Positions 52,467 to 61,351 of a DNA stretch of 64,000 nucleotides are shown piece by piece. Numbering within the stretch: position 1 is the first letter of the stretch; each line of letters begins with the position of its first letter. Made by a program: the position numbers and the translations under genes. The DNA comes from an uncultured Prevotella sp. Its GTDB lineage: Bacteria > Bacteroidota > Bacteroidia > Bacteroidales > Bacteroidaceae. The stretch is taken from assembly GCA_946403845.1 (NCBI GenBank), contig CAMJBL010000005.1, positions 32,719 through 96,718 on the forward strand. Reading direction: 5' to 3'. Under the pieces are notes generated by a model. That model was not told the DNA's origin, did not search any database, and saw nothing but the letters and a program-made list of their open reading frames with translations.

Positions 52467-54230
52467 TCAGAACTGCCAGCGGTTGGGGATCTGGCGGTCG
52501 GGCCAGAGGTGCTTGGCGTAGGTGTAATGATACTGCTCGAAGAGCGAGGTAAAGCGGGTGAGGCGCTGGAGGAAGGCTTGATAGTTTTTGCGCGCGGGCT
52601 GTGTCCATTGCACCTCAGCGAGGGCCGACATGCGGGGCAGCGCCTGATACTCCACCATCTGCTCGTTGGTCATATACTCCGTCCAGAGGTTGGCCTGCGT
52701 ACCGAGGATATGACTGCGGGCCTCCACAGAAAGGCTGTCGGGAGCGGGATCGAGGGCATAGACCTTCTCGATGGGGATAAAGCCGCCGCAACGACTGGGT
52801 TCAAACTCAGTATCCTTCACCTGCTGGTAGTCGAAATAGCAGTGGGTTGTTGGCGACATCACCACGTCGTGACCTGCCTCAGCAGCCTTCGCACCGGGGG
52901 CAGAGCCGCGCCACGACATAATCATCGCATCATGAGGCGCACCATCGAGAATCTCGTCCCATCCCAAGGCGCGACGGCCTTTGGAAGCCAAGATATTGAA
53001 AACCTTGTTAGTAAAGTAAGGTTGCAACTCAGACCGTACCATTTCCTCAGGAGAAAACTCTGGCATCGTCCGCGGACCATCAGAGCCTCCTTCAACTTGG
53101 CCAGCTACGCGGCCTTGAAGTACCTTCTTCAAATAGAGTTTACTGCATTTCTCGCAATGCACCCATTTCTCGGCGGGTGTCTCGTCGCCACCGATATGGA
53201 TAACCTCGGATGGGAAGATATCCATCACCTCGGTCAGCACATCCTCAACAAACTCATAGACGCGGGGATTACTGACGCAGAGCACGTCCTTATACACGCC
53301 CCAGTAGTGACCCACCTGATAAGGGCCGCCCGTACAACCGAGTTCGGGATAAGCGGCGAGGGCTGCCAACATATGACCCGGCATATCAATCTCAGGCACG
53401 ATGGTGATGTGGCGGGCTGCGGCGTAGGCTACAATCTCACGGGCCTCAGCCTGAGTATAGAAACCGCCGTAGGAGATGCCATCGTCGAGGTCGGAGTTGG
53501 TACCGATGATGGTGCCGCTGCGCTGTGAGCCGATGGTAGTGAGACGGGGCCACTTCTTGATCTCGATGCGCCAGCCCTGATCGTCGGTCAGGTGCCAGTG
53601 GAACACGTTCATATTGTGCAGCGCCAACAGGTCGATGAACTTCTTCACGAACGCAACGGGGAAGAAGTGGCGCGAGCAGTCGAGGTGCATCCCACGCCAG
53701 GAGAAACGCGGGGCATCGGTAATCACCACAGGATTAAGGAGTGTGAAAGGAGGCGTCGCGGAGGAAGCGGAAGGATGATTCGTGAGTTCCGTGACGTGTT
53801 GTGACTGTCGGGCGTTGACAACGGCCTTTCGGAGTGTCTGGATGCCATAGAAGACACCAGCCGCAGAGCCGCCCGCAATCGTTATTCCTTTCTTATTGAT
53901 TGTAAGCACATAGCCCTCGGATTCCTTGACCTTCGGCGACACAACGAGTTCGATGTATGTCTTTCCCTTCTCCCGTTTCTGGGCAAGGGGCAGCGTTCCG
54001 CCGGTGACATCCTTCAGATAGGCCTGCAGGAAATCGGCCTCAGCCTTCAACTCCTCTGGCGCCACAATCTCCACCAGATCATTCCACAGCGTAAACGGCT
54101 CGCCCTTCTGCATCTCGATGCTTTGCGGCAGCGGCACGATATCGTATTGCGCCCTGACGGGGCTAACTGATAAATAACAAATAATAAATAATAAACCTAT
54201 CAGTCTATAACTATATTTCTTGGTAATCAT
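52467..54230 (-). CDS. GH20 beta-N-acetylhexosaminidase
   Basis: Start ATG 54230 (MITKKYSYRLIGLLFIICYL) gives a signal peptide; the track's start runs through the heptamer array into the next gene. The 587-aa enzyme has the GH20b N-terminal domain (YDIVPLPQSIEMQKGEPFTL), and the catalytic barrel with WRGMHLDCSRHFFPVAFVKK, WHLTDDQGWRIEIKKWPRL, EIDMPGHMLAALAAYPEL and the catalytic Asp-Glu pair in VIHIGGDETPAEKW. It releases terminal GlcNAc/GalNAc in the periplasm or at the surface. It follows the deacetylase gene, suggesting an amino-sugar operon. Its signal-peptide DNA contains the 32-nt match to the DUF4831 gene. Confidence 0.94.
   Translation of the reverse strand: MITKKYSYRLIGLLFIICYLSVSPVRAQYDIVPLPQSIEMQKGEPFTLWNDLVEIVAPEELKAEADFLQAYLKDVTGGTLPLAQKREKGKTYIELVVSPKVKESEGYVLTINKKGITIAGGSAAGVFYGIQTLRKAVVNARQSQHVTELTNHPSASSATPPFTLLNPVVITDAPRFSWRGMHLDCSRHFFPVAFVKKFIDLLALHNMNVFHWHLTDDQGWRIEIKKWPRLTTIGSQRSGTIIGTNSDLDDGISYGGFYTQAEAREIVAYAAARHITIVPEIDMPGHMLAALAAYPELGCTGGPYQVGHYWGVYKDVLCVSNPRVYEFVEDVLTEVMDIFPSEVIHIGGDETPAEKWVHCEKCSKLYLKKVLQGRVAGQVEGGSDGPRTMPEFSPEEMVRSELQPYFTNKVFNILASKGRRALGWDEILDGAPHDAMIMSWRGSAPGAKAAEAGHDVVMSPTTHCYFDYQQVKDTEFEPSRCGGFIPIEKVYALDPAPDSLSVEARSHILGTQANLWTEYMTNEQMVEYQALPRMSALAEVQWTQPARKNYQAFLQRLTRFTSLFEQYHYTYAKHLWPDRQIPNRWQF
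54168..54199 (-). repeat. 32-nt direct match to the DUF4831 signal-peptide DNA (copy 2)
   Basis: The reverse complement is identical over 32 nt to 10929-10960; with one mismatch the match continues 6 nt further. In this gene it encodes GLLFIICYLS within the signal peptide. Confidence 0.9.
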
Positions 54231-54261
54231 CTGTAAACTGTAAACTATAAACTGTAAACTA
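54231..54261. repeat. 7-nt GTAAACT array filling the deacetylase-GH20 spacer
   Basis: GTAAAC (or ATAAAC) occurs at 54233, 54240, 54247 and 54254 at a strict 7-nt step. The array starts at the base next to the GH20 ATG and ends within the deacetylase stop codon (54259-54261). Confidence 0.82.
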
Positions 54262-55395
54262 AAACCTATACTCAACAAAAGCTTCCATCGCCTCGTAGCT
54301 GGCGAGGCCGAGTTCATCGTAGCGCTTGGCAGTCTCGCGGTTGCGGTCCTCGGCACGCTGCCAGAACAAGCGTTCGTCATTACCAAGGAAGGGCGCACTC
54401 TCCATCTGACTCTGATGGCGCAGGATGGAGTTACGTTTCTCACGGAGCTCCTCCGGACTCATCGGCACACACATCTCGATGTCGGCCACATCCCACTCTG
54501 CCCAGGCACCTCGGTACATCCACACACGACAGTCCTTCAACCACTCTGCCCCAGCCTGTTTGGCTTCGTCGATAGCCGCCAGCACAGCATCGGTACACTT
54601 GCGATGGGTGCCATGCGGATCGGCCAGGTCGGCAGCCACATAGATCTGATGGGGCTGTATCTCCTCCAACAGCTGTTGGATAGGCTCCACATCGCGCTCC
54701 GTCATCGGGAGTTTCTCAATCTTGCCACTCTCATAGAAGGGCAGATCGAGGAAATGGATATGATCCTTCGGAATATGGTTATAACCGCAGGCATTACGGG
54801 CCTCCCCACGCCGGATGAGCCCTTTCACCGTCAGGATGGCCTGATTGTCGCAATCTCCGGTCTGCTTCTCCTTCAGGTAACTCATGATCTCCTTGTAACG
54901 AATCTTGATGACCTCATCGGAGCCATTAGCGAAGAGCTGGTTGAAACCATTGATGAAGTGCATATACAACCGCACCTCCTCATCAGCCACCGCGATATTA
55001 CCAGATGTCTCGTAGGCGATGTGGACATCGTGCTTCTGCTGCATCAAGCGACGGATGGTGCCACCCATGGAGATGACGTCATCGTCGGGATGAGGCGAGA
55101 ATACCACCACCCGCTTGGGATAGGGTTTGGCACGCTCCGGACGGGTAGAATCATCCACATCCGGCTTACCGCCAGGCCAACCCGTGATGGTGTGCTGCAA
55201 CTCGTTGAACACTTCGATATTGACGAGACCGGCCTGACCGTCGAACTGCTCGACAAGGTGGCCGAGACCGTTGTCAACATAGTCTTTCGTCGACAGTTTG
55301 AGCAAGGGCTTGCCCACTTTGTTGCAAAGGTCGATGACCTGCCTGCGCAAGGTGTGCTCAGGCATCTTGATCGTAGATGTTAGGTTTAGATTCAT
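54259..55395 (-). CDS. PIG-L/LmbE-type deacetylase, stand-alone form of the NagB C-terminal half
   Basis: The 378-aa protein matches the C-terminal half of the long Bacteroidetes 'glucosamine-6-phosphate deaminase' proteins: a helical lead (RRQVIDLCNKVGKPLLKLST, FNELQHTITGWPGGKPDVDD) and a PIG-L domain with the zinc motif VVFSPHPDDDVISMGGTIRR near residue 95 and the second ligand region AADLADPHGTHRKCTDAVL. The NagB isomerase-deaminase half normally in front is absent, and the start MNLNLTSTIKMPEH follows a heptamer array. It may deacetylate an N-acetylated amino sugar next to the GH20 enzyme; this is inferred from context. Confidence 0.85.
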   Translation of the reverse strand: MNLNLTSTIKMPEHTLRRQVIDLCNKVGKPLLKLSTKDYVDNGLGHLVEQFDGQAGLVNIEVFNELQHTITGWPGGKPDVDDSTRPERAKPYPKRVVVFSPHPDDDVISMGGTIRRLMQQKHDVHIAYETSGNIAVADEEVRLYMHFINGFNQLFANGSDEVIKIRYKEIMSYLKEKQTGDCDNQAILTVKGLIRRGEARNACGYNHIPKDHIHFLDLPFYESGKIEKLPMTERDVEPIQQLLEEIQPHQIYVAADLADPHGTHRKCTDAVLAAIDEAKQAGAEWLKDCRVWMYRGAWAEWDVADIEMCVPMSPEELREKRNSILRHQSQMESAPFLGNDERLFWQRAEDRNRETAKRYDELGLASYEAMEAFVEYRF

Positions 55396-55398
55396 AGA

Positions 55399-55482
55399 CT
55401 TTGAACTTTGAGCTTTAAACTTTGAGCTTTATGATTACACTATTATGCGGAAGCGAATTTTTCACTATTCACTTTTCACTTC
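55399..55482. repeat. Two 7-nt arrays in the PPDK_N-deacetylase spacer
   Basis: CTTT units at 55399, 55406, 55413, 55420 and 55427 (units CTTTGAA/CTTTGAG) are followed after ~35 nt by TCAC units at 55462, 55469 and 55476. Each array keeps a strict 7-nt step. The second overlaps the stop codon of the PPDK_N gene (55465) and writes its last residues (EVKSE-stop). Confidence 0.8.
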
Positions 55483-58476
55483 CTCTGGCAGGAGGACAAC
55501 ACCGGTCTGTTTCTTGCCATCCATCATAATCTTCAGCGGCTTCTCGAAGCGGACATGGCGCACGTATTCCGTCTCCTCGACAGCGGGCATCTGATCGAGG
55601 ATATCCTGCTGGAGGATGCCATCGCCTGTATAGGTGTTAATGGTGAAATAGCCGACACCGAAGCTGGTAAGGTTCTGGAAGAAGTGGGTACCTTGTGAGG
55701 GGTCGACATGATAGTTCTTCAGACTTGTCTCTACAATGACACGGGCGGCGGAGATATGAGGCCACTTAACGGGGATGCCAAGCCAGTAGTCGCTGGAGCC
55801 CCAGCGTCCCGGACCAATGAGCACGTAGTTCTTATCCTCATTGAGGAACTGCTGGTTGATCTTCTCGATATGTGAGGCAATCGTGGGGTTATTGGCAGCA
55901 GTGAAGTTCTCATCGGTCTTGACATAGACCACATCGACGACATCCTCAGAGATACCATGTCCCAGCGAGTTTTGAGAGCGCAACAGACAATCGGCATCGG
56001 GAATCTTCTGCAGATCTTCGTCGAGCACCTGCTTCGAATCTACAATCGGCCGGATCTGGAGCAGATAGAGCTCCCCGGAGCGGTCGTTATTCAGATTACA
56101 GGCAAACTCAATCTCGATGGGGCGTCGCATCTCCTCAGAGCCGTATTTCTGCGCCATCTGGAGCAGTTCGGGCAAGGGGAAGATGCCCTGCTGGAGGACG
56201 CCACAGAAGGAGATCACCTTACGCCCACCCTCGTAGATGCCATCGCGGATGACCTGATCCACAGGGTCGTAGGTCGAGGCGATATACGTCAGCGAGCCGT
56301 CGGCATCAGCCTGCTTGACGCGCAACGACTTGATGTTAAAGCCGTCGTCGACCTTGAAGTCATCGCCCACATGACTCATGTCGAGGGCATAGAAGCGTGT
56401 CTGCGTCTCGCTCAGGGCCGTTTCCATCTCACTGGTCTGCAACACCTGCGTGGGGTGATAAGGCGATACACGGAGCGTCTGTCCGCCATCGACGATGTAC
56501 TTACCCAATCCGAGGGCGAGGCTGGCGATACCCTCCTCAGCCGTCTCGTCGCCGATGGGATAATAGTTCAGCGAGCGCAGCACACCCGAGAAGTTAGGAT
56601 AGTAGAGATCGCCATACTGCTTACCCACCACCTCCTGCAGGATGACTGCCATCTTCTCCTGGTCGATGACATTCTGCGTGGCCAGCATATAGGCCTTAGA
56701 ATCCTTGTAATAGACAGAGGCATAGACACCCTTGATGGCACAGGCCAGCATACGGAGCATCTCATATTTGTCGTCGAGATAAGGAATCATGTAGGTACTG
56801 TAGATACCTGCGAAGGGCTGATAGTGGGAATCCTCCAGCAACGATGACGAGCGCACGGCAATCGGCGACTTCACGGCATCGAAGAAGGTGAAGAAGTCGG
56901 CTATCAGCGAGTCGGGCAACTGCGCACGGAGGAAATGCTGCAGAATCTCCTCGTCAGGGGCGTCGCTCAGTGCGATGGGGTAGAGATTATTCTTCTCCAT
57001 GAACTCGTCGAAGAAGTCGGTACAGAGCACCACCGTCTTCGGAATCATCACCTGCGCCTGCTCATACTTATTGAGTTCCGGGTGGCGCTTGATGATATTA
57101 TCGAGGAATGCCAAACCACGGCCCTTACCACCGAGGGAGCCCTCACCGATACGGGCGAAGTGGGCATAGCGGTCGAATTTCAAACGGTCGAAGACAGCCA
57201 CAATACCGATGTTCTTCATCCGACGGTATTGCACGATGGCATCGAAGATGATTTGACGGTGGGCATCGACATCCTGAAGTTTATGCCAGGTGACATGCTT
57301 GAGGAAGGCCGAGACGGGGAAGATGGCACGGGCACAGAGCCAGCGGCTCATGTGGTTACGACGGATATGGCGCACCAGTGAGTCGGCGGGAATGTTAAAG
57401 ATATTGTCCTGCAGTTCCTTCAACGAAGTGACGCGGGCTATCTCCTCCTTCGTCACAGGATCGCGGAAGATGAAGTCGCCGAAACCCATGTGCTCCTCCA
57501 TCAGATGATGCAGGTCGACATTCATCTTCGTTGAGTTCTTATCGATGAAATGGAAGCCCTCCGCCTGGGCCTTCTCACGGTTGGCCGTCTCCTTCGAGTC
57601 GAGAATCAGCGGCACATACTCATCGCGGCGGCGGATCTCACGCAGCAGTTTCAGGCCAGCCTCAGGGTCACCCTCCTCGACATGGGAAAGGCGTCCAGGG
57701 GTATTGTGCATCGGGAAACGGGTATCGGAGATGACACCGAGCGTATTCTCGTGATATTTCTCATAGAGGGCCATCGCCTCCTCATAGTTCGTGGCGAGCA
57801 CCACCTTCGGACGACCTCGCTTGCGCTGGGCAGCAGCATGGGGGTTCAGGGCCTCGGTCGAGAAGCGCTTCGACTGCGCAAGGATGTAATTATACAAATT
57901 CGGCAATACAGAGGAATAGAAGCGGATATTATCCTCGACCAAGAGAATCATCTGCACACCAGCCTCGCGGATATCGTGGTCGATGTTCATCTTGTCCTCC
58001 AACAGTTTGATGATCGACATGATGAGGTTGGTGTTGCCAAGCCAACAAAAGACATAATCGAACATCGACATATCCTCGTTCTCGATGCGCTTGGTGATAC
58101 CGTGCGAGAAAGGCGTCAGCACCACGCAGGGGATATTCGGATGAGCGGCCTTCACCTCACGGGCCACCGTAAAGGCATCGTTGTCGGCATTACCAGGCAT
58201 ACAGATCACAAGGTCGATGTCGGTCGTCTTCAACACAGCACTGGCCTCCGCCGTCGTCGACACCTGGGTAAACGAGGGTGGGTAGCGCATGCCAAGTTCC
58301 ATATACTCATCGAAGATTTTCTCGTCAATACGGCCATCATCCTCAAGCATGAAGGCATCATAGGGATTGGCCACGATAAGGACATTGAAGATACGTCGTG
58401 TCATCAGGTTGACGAACGACACATCCTTCAGATAGAATTTATTCCACTCCTGTGGTATCTTAGTTACTTCTTCCAT
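55465..58476 (-). CDS. PPDK_N (PEP/pyruvate-binding) protein with two receiver-like domains
   Basis: Start ATG 58476 (MEEVTKIPQEWN); the track's TTG start lies on the -7 box. The 1003-aa protein has two N-terminal receiver-like domains: ~35-180 (NVLIVANPYDAFMLED, DIDLVICMPGNADNDAFTVA, the phospho-Asp position being Met) and ~185-340 (VQMILLVEDNIRFYSSVLPN, LGVISDTRFPMHN, PLILDSKETANREKAQAEGF with Asp and Lys kept). A PPDK_N ATP-grasp domain follows (GEGSLGGKGRGLAFLDNIIK, SPIAVRSSSLLEDSHYQPFA, GELYLLQIRPIV). The phospho-His swivel and PEP barrel of true PPDK/PpsA are missing. It may be a signalling phosphotransferase; the substrate is unknown. Confidence 0.85.
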   Translation of the reverse strand: MEEVTKIPQEWNKFYLKDVSFVNLMTRRIFNVLIVANPYDAFMLEDDGRIDEKIFDEYMELGMRYPPSFTQVSTTAEASAVLKTTDIDLVICMPGNADNDAFTVAREVKAAHPNIPCVVLTPFSHGITKRIENEDMSMFDYVFCWLGNTNLIMSIIKLLEDKMNIDHDIREAGVQMILLVEDNIRFYSSVLPNLYNYILAQSKRFSTEALNPHAAAQRKRGRPKVVLATNYEEAMALYEKYHENTLGVISDTRFPMHNTPGRLSHVEEGDPEAGLKLLREIRRRDEYVPLILDSKETANREKAQAEGFHFIDKNSTKMNVDLHHLMEEHMGFGDFIFRDPVTKEEIARVTSLKELQDNIFNIPADSLVRHIRRNHMSRWLCARAIFPVSAFLKHVTWHKLQDVDAHRQIIFDAIVQYRRMKNIGIVAVFDRLKFDRYAHFARIGEGSLGGKGRGLAFLDNIIKRHPELNKYEQAQVMIPKTVVLCTDFFDEFMEKNNLYPIALSDAPDEEILQHFLRAQLPDSLIADFFTFFDAVKSPIAVRSSSLLEDSHYQPFAGIYSTYMIPYLDDKYEMLRMLACAIKGVYASVYYKDSKAYMLATQNVIDQEKMAVILQEVVGKQYGDLYYPNFSGVLRSLNYYPIGDETAEEGIASLALGLGKYIVDGGQTLRVSPYHPTQVLQTSEMETALSETQTRFYALDMSHVGDDFKVDDGFNIKSLRVKQADADGSLTYIASTYDPVDQVIRDGIYEGGRKVISFCGVLQQGIFPLPELLQMAQKYGSEEMRRPIEIEFACNLNNDRSGELYLLQIRPIVDSKQVLDEDLQKIPDADCLLRSQNSLGHGISEDVVDVVYVKTDENFTAANNPTIASHIEKINQQFLNEDKNYVLIGPGRWGSSDYWLGIPVKWPHISAARVIVETSLKNYHVDPSQGTHFFQNLTSFGVGYFTINTYTGDGILQQDILDQMPAVEETEYVRHVRFEKPLKIMMDGKKQTGVVLLPEEVKSE

Positions 58477-58488
58477 ATTGTTTGTTGG

Positions 58489-58496
58489 CAAAGGTA
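58489..58496 (-). promoter_or_regulatory. -7 box (TACCTTTG) of the PPDK_N gene
   Basis: The minus strand reads TACCTTTG, 13 nt upstream of ATG 58476. It overlaps the TTG that the ORF track uses as a start, which argues against that start. Confidence 0.65.
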
Positions 58497-58539
58497 CAAC
58501 TTTTCTCCAAGAAAAGCAAGGGATTTACAAAAAACTTCG

Positions 58540-58547
58540 TACCTTTG
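58540..58547 (+). promoter_or_regulatory. -7 box (TACCTTTG) of the metY-like gene
   Basis: TACCTTTG lies 28 nt upstream of the ATG at 58576, matching TAnnTTTG. It is divergent from the PPDK_N promoter. Confidence 0.65.
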
Positions 58548-58575
58548 CAGACAAAATCATTAAACCGACAAACAA

Positions 58576-59858
58576 ATGGACAAGAAACTGAAACAAGGCA
58601 CGCTTTGCGTACAGGCAGGCTACAAGGCCAAGAACGGAGAACCGATAGAGTTGCCGATCATCCAGAGTACAACCTTTAAATACGACGATTCGGATGAGAT
58701 GGCAAAGTTGTTTGACTTAGAGAAGGAAGGTTACTTCTATACCCGTCTGCAGAATCCGACAAACGATGCGGTGGCTGCAAAGATTGCCACGCTCGAAGGC
58801 GGTGTAGGTGCCGTACTGACCTCATCAGGCCAGGCCGCCAATTTCTATGCCATCTTCAATATCTGTCAGGCCGGCGACCACTTCATCACATCGAACGAGA
58901 TCTATGGCGGCACTTATAATCTGTTTGGTGTCACCCTGAAGAAACAGGCATCGACTGTACGTTCATCTCGCAGGAGGCCTCCGACGAGGAGATTCAGGCA
59001 GCCTTCCGACCAAATACCAAGGCCGTGTTTGGCGAAACCATCTCTAATCCCGGCTGCGCTGTCTTCGACATTGAGCGTTTTGCCAAGATCGCACATAAGA
59101 ACGGCGTGCCCCTGATTGTCGACAACACCTTTGCAACCCCGGTAAACTGTCGTCCGTTTGAATGGGGCGCAGACATCGTGACCCACTCTACCACGAAGTA
59201 TATGGATGGTCTGGCTACACAGGTGGGCGGTGTTGTGGTCGACAGCGGTAACTTTGATTGGCTGGCTCATGCCGAGAAGTTCCCTGGCCTCTGCACACCC
59301 GACGAGAGCTATCACGGCCTGACTTACGTGAAAGCCTTCGGGAAGATGGGCTTCACTACGAAGCTCGTGGCCCAGCTGATGCGCGACCTCGGCTCAATCC
59401 CCGCCCCACAGAATGCTTTCCTGCTTCACCTCGGCTTGCAGACATTGCACCTGCGTATGGCTCAGCACTGCAAGAATGCCCAGAAGGTGGCAGAGTTCCT
59501 CAGCCAGAACGAGAAGGTTGCTTGGGTTCATTACTGCGGACTGCCCGGCGATGAGGCCTACGCCCTGGGACAGAAGTATCTGCCCAACGGCTCATGCGGC
59601 GTGATTGCCTTCGGACTGAAAGGTGACCGCGAGACTGCCGTGAAGTGGATGGACTCGTTGGAGATGATCAATATCGTGACCCACGTAGCCGATGCCCGCA
59701 CCTGCGTATTACATCCTGCCTCGCACACCCATCGCCAACTCTCCGACGAGCAGTTGCGCGAGGCCGGTGTGGCACCCGACCTGATCCGTCTTTCCGTCGG
59801 TATTGAGGACGTTGAAGACATTCTCGACGACATCAAGCAGGCCTTAAATCGCATCTAA
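58576..59858 (+). pseudogene. metY: O-acetylhomoserine sulfhydrylase-like (MetY/Cys-Met PLP) gene broken by a -1 frameshift
   Basis: Two ORFs (58576-59115 and 59025-59858) are parts of one Cys/Met-metabolism PLP enzyme of about 427 aa. Frame 1 gives KQGTLCVQAGYKAKNGEPIE, QSTTFKYDDSDEMAKLF, TSSGQAANFYAIFNICQAGD and breaks after VTLKKQ. Frame 2, from GIDCTFISQEASDEEIQAAF at 58947, continues through ETISNPGCAVFDI, PLIVDNTFATPVNCRPFEWG and the PLP lysine in VTHSTTKYMDGLATQ to the end. One missing base near 58945-58947 restores the frame. Everything else is well conserved, so it is either a very recent mutation or a sequencing/assembly error. A promoter and a terminator are intact. Confidence 0.9.
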
Positions 59859-59901
59859 AAGGCCTTACATTTAACAAAATGTAACTTTATTAGAAAATTA
59901 T

Positions 59902-59935
59902 TCGGTACTTTCCTTGGAAGGTACCGATATTTTTA
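59902..59935 (+). terminator. Intrinsic terminator of the metY-like gene
   Basis: The stem TCGGTACTTTCC / GGAAGGTACCGA (12 bp, one G-U pair) with a 2-nt loop is followed by TATTTTTATT, 43 nt past the stop. Confidence 0.86.
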
Positions 59936-59936
59936 T

Positions 59937-59944
59937 TATATTTG
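59937..59944 (+). promoter_or_regulatory. -7 box (TATATTTG) of gdhA
   Basis: TATATTTG lies 58 nt upstream of the gdhA ATG and immediately after the metY terminator T-run. Confidence 0.65.
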
Positions 59945-60002
59945 CACCATCAAAGTAACATTTTGAAAGAACTTAAAACAGTAATTCTAACAAAACAACA
60001 CT

Positions 60003-61343
60003 ATGGAAGTTGAGAAGATTATGCAAGCCTTGGAGCACAAGCATCCTGGCGAACTGGAGTACTTACAGGCAGTAAGAGAGGTGCTAGAATCGATTAAGGA
60101 CGTCTACAACCAGCATCCCGAGTTCGAAAAGGCAAAAATCATAGAACGTATCGTGGAGCCCGAACGCATCACGACCTTCCGCGTGCCCTGGGTCGACGAC
60201 AAGGGCGAGGTACAGGTGAACATCGGCTACCGCGTACAGTTCAACAGCGCCATCGGTCCTTACAAGGGCGGTCTGCGCTTTCACCCGTCGGTGAATCTGA
60301 GTATTCTGAAATTCCTCGGTTTCGAGCAGACGTTCAAGAATGCCCTCACCACCCTGCCCATGGGCGGCGGCAAGGGCGGCTCAGACTTCTCGATTCGCGG
60401 CAAGAGCGACAATGAGGTGATGAAGTTCTGTCAGGCTTTCATGTGCGAACTCTATAAGGTGATCGGTCCGGATATGGACGTACCCGCCGGTGACATTGGT
60501 GTGGGAGCCCGCGAGATCGGCTACCTCTTCGGCTACTACAAGAAACTGACAAGTCAGTTCCATGGTGCCACATTGACTGGTAAAGGTATGGAATGGGGCG
60601 GAAGCATTCTCCGTCCGGAGGCCACAGGTTACGGTGCCTTGTACTTTGTTCACCACATGATGGAGACCCACGGACTCGACATCAAGGGCAAGACCATCGC
60701 CCTCTCTGGCTTTGGCAATGTGGCTTGGGGTGCTGCCAAGAAGGCTACCGAACTCGGTGCGAAGGTGATCACCATCTCCGGTCCTGACGGCTATATCTAC
60801 GACCCCGCGGGTCTCGACGCAGAGAAGATCGAGTATATGCTGGAGCTCCGCGCCAGCGGCAATGATGTCTGTCAGCCTTACGAGGAGGAGTTTGAGGGCT
60901 CGAAGTTCTTCGCCGGCAAGAAGCCATGGGAACAGAAAGCCGATATCTATCTGCCCTGTGCCACTCAGAATGAGCTCAACGGTGAGGACGCCGATATGAT
61001 TCTGGCCAATAAACCGCTATGTGTCGCTGAGGTATCGAACATGGGCTGCACAGCCGAGGCTGTCAACAAGTTTATCGCCGCCGGTCAGCTGTTTGCACCG
61101 GGCAAGGCGGTGAATGCCGGTGGTGTGGCCACCTCTGGTCTGGAGATGACGCAGAACTCGATGCGCATGTCGTGGACAGCCGAAGAGGTCGACCAGCGTC
61201 TGCATCAGATCATGTCTGGCATCCATGAGCAGTGTGTGAAGTACGGCAAGGAACCCAGTGGTTATATCAACTATGTAAAGGGTGCAAACGTCGCCGGCTT
61301 CATGAAGGTCGCCAAGGCCATGCTCGCACAAGGTATTGTATGA
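60003..61343 (+). CDS. gdhA: NADP-type glutamate dehydrogenase
   Basis: The 446-aa hexameric-type enzyme aminates 2-oxoglutarate with ammonia and NAD(P)H, the main ammonia assimilation route in Bacteroidales. The substrate-domain motifs are RVQFNSAIGPYKGGLRFHPS, LPMGGGKGGSDFSIRGKSDN with the catalytic Lys, and DVPAGDIGVGAREIGYLFGY. The Rossmann fold follows with IALSGFGNVAWGAAKKATEL, and the C-terminus has the MTQNSMRMSWTAEEVD segment. The length and order fit the small (50 kDa) class I GDH. Confidence 0.96.
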   Translation: MEVEKIMQALEHKHPGELEYLQAVREVLESIKDVYNQHPEFEKAKIIERIVEPERITTFRVPWVDDKGEVQVNIGYRVQFNSAIGPYKGGLRFHPSVNLSILKFLGFEQTFKNALTTLPMGGGKGGSDFSIRGKSDNEVMKFCQAFMCELYKVIGPDMDVPAGDIGVGAREIGYLFGYYKKLTSQFHGATLTGKGMEWGGSILRPEATGYGALYFVHHMMETHGLDIKGKTIALSGFGNVAWGAAKKATELGAKVITISGPDGYIYDPAGLDAEKIEYMLELRASGNDVCQPYEEEFEGSKFFAGKKPWEQKADIYLPCATQNELNGEDADMILANKPLCVAEVSNMGCTAEAVNKFIAAGQLFAPGKAVNAGGVATSGLEMTQNSMRMSWTAEEVDQRLHQIMSGIHEQCVKYGKEPSGYINYVKGANVAGFMKVAKAMLAQGIV

Positions 61344-61351
61344 TTTTAGAG

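Noticed and set aside
58492-58575. SAM riboswitch before the metY-like gene
   Set aside because: The leader after the -7 box is under 30 nt, too short for any known SAM aptamer.
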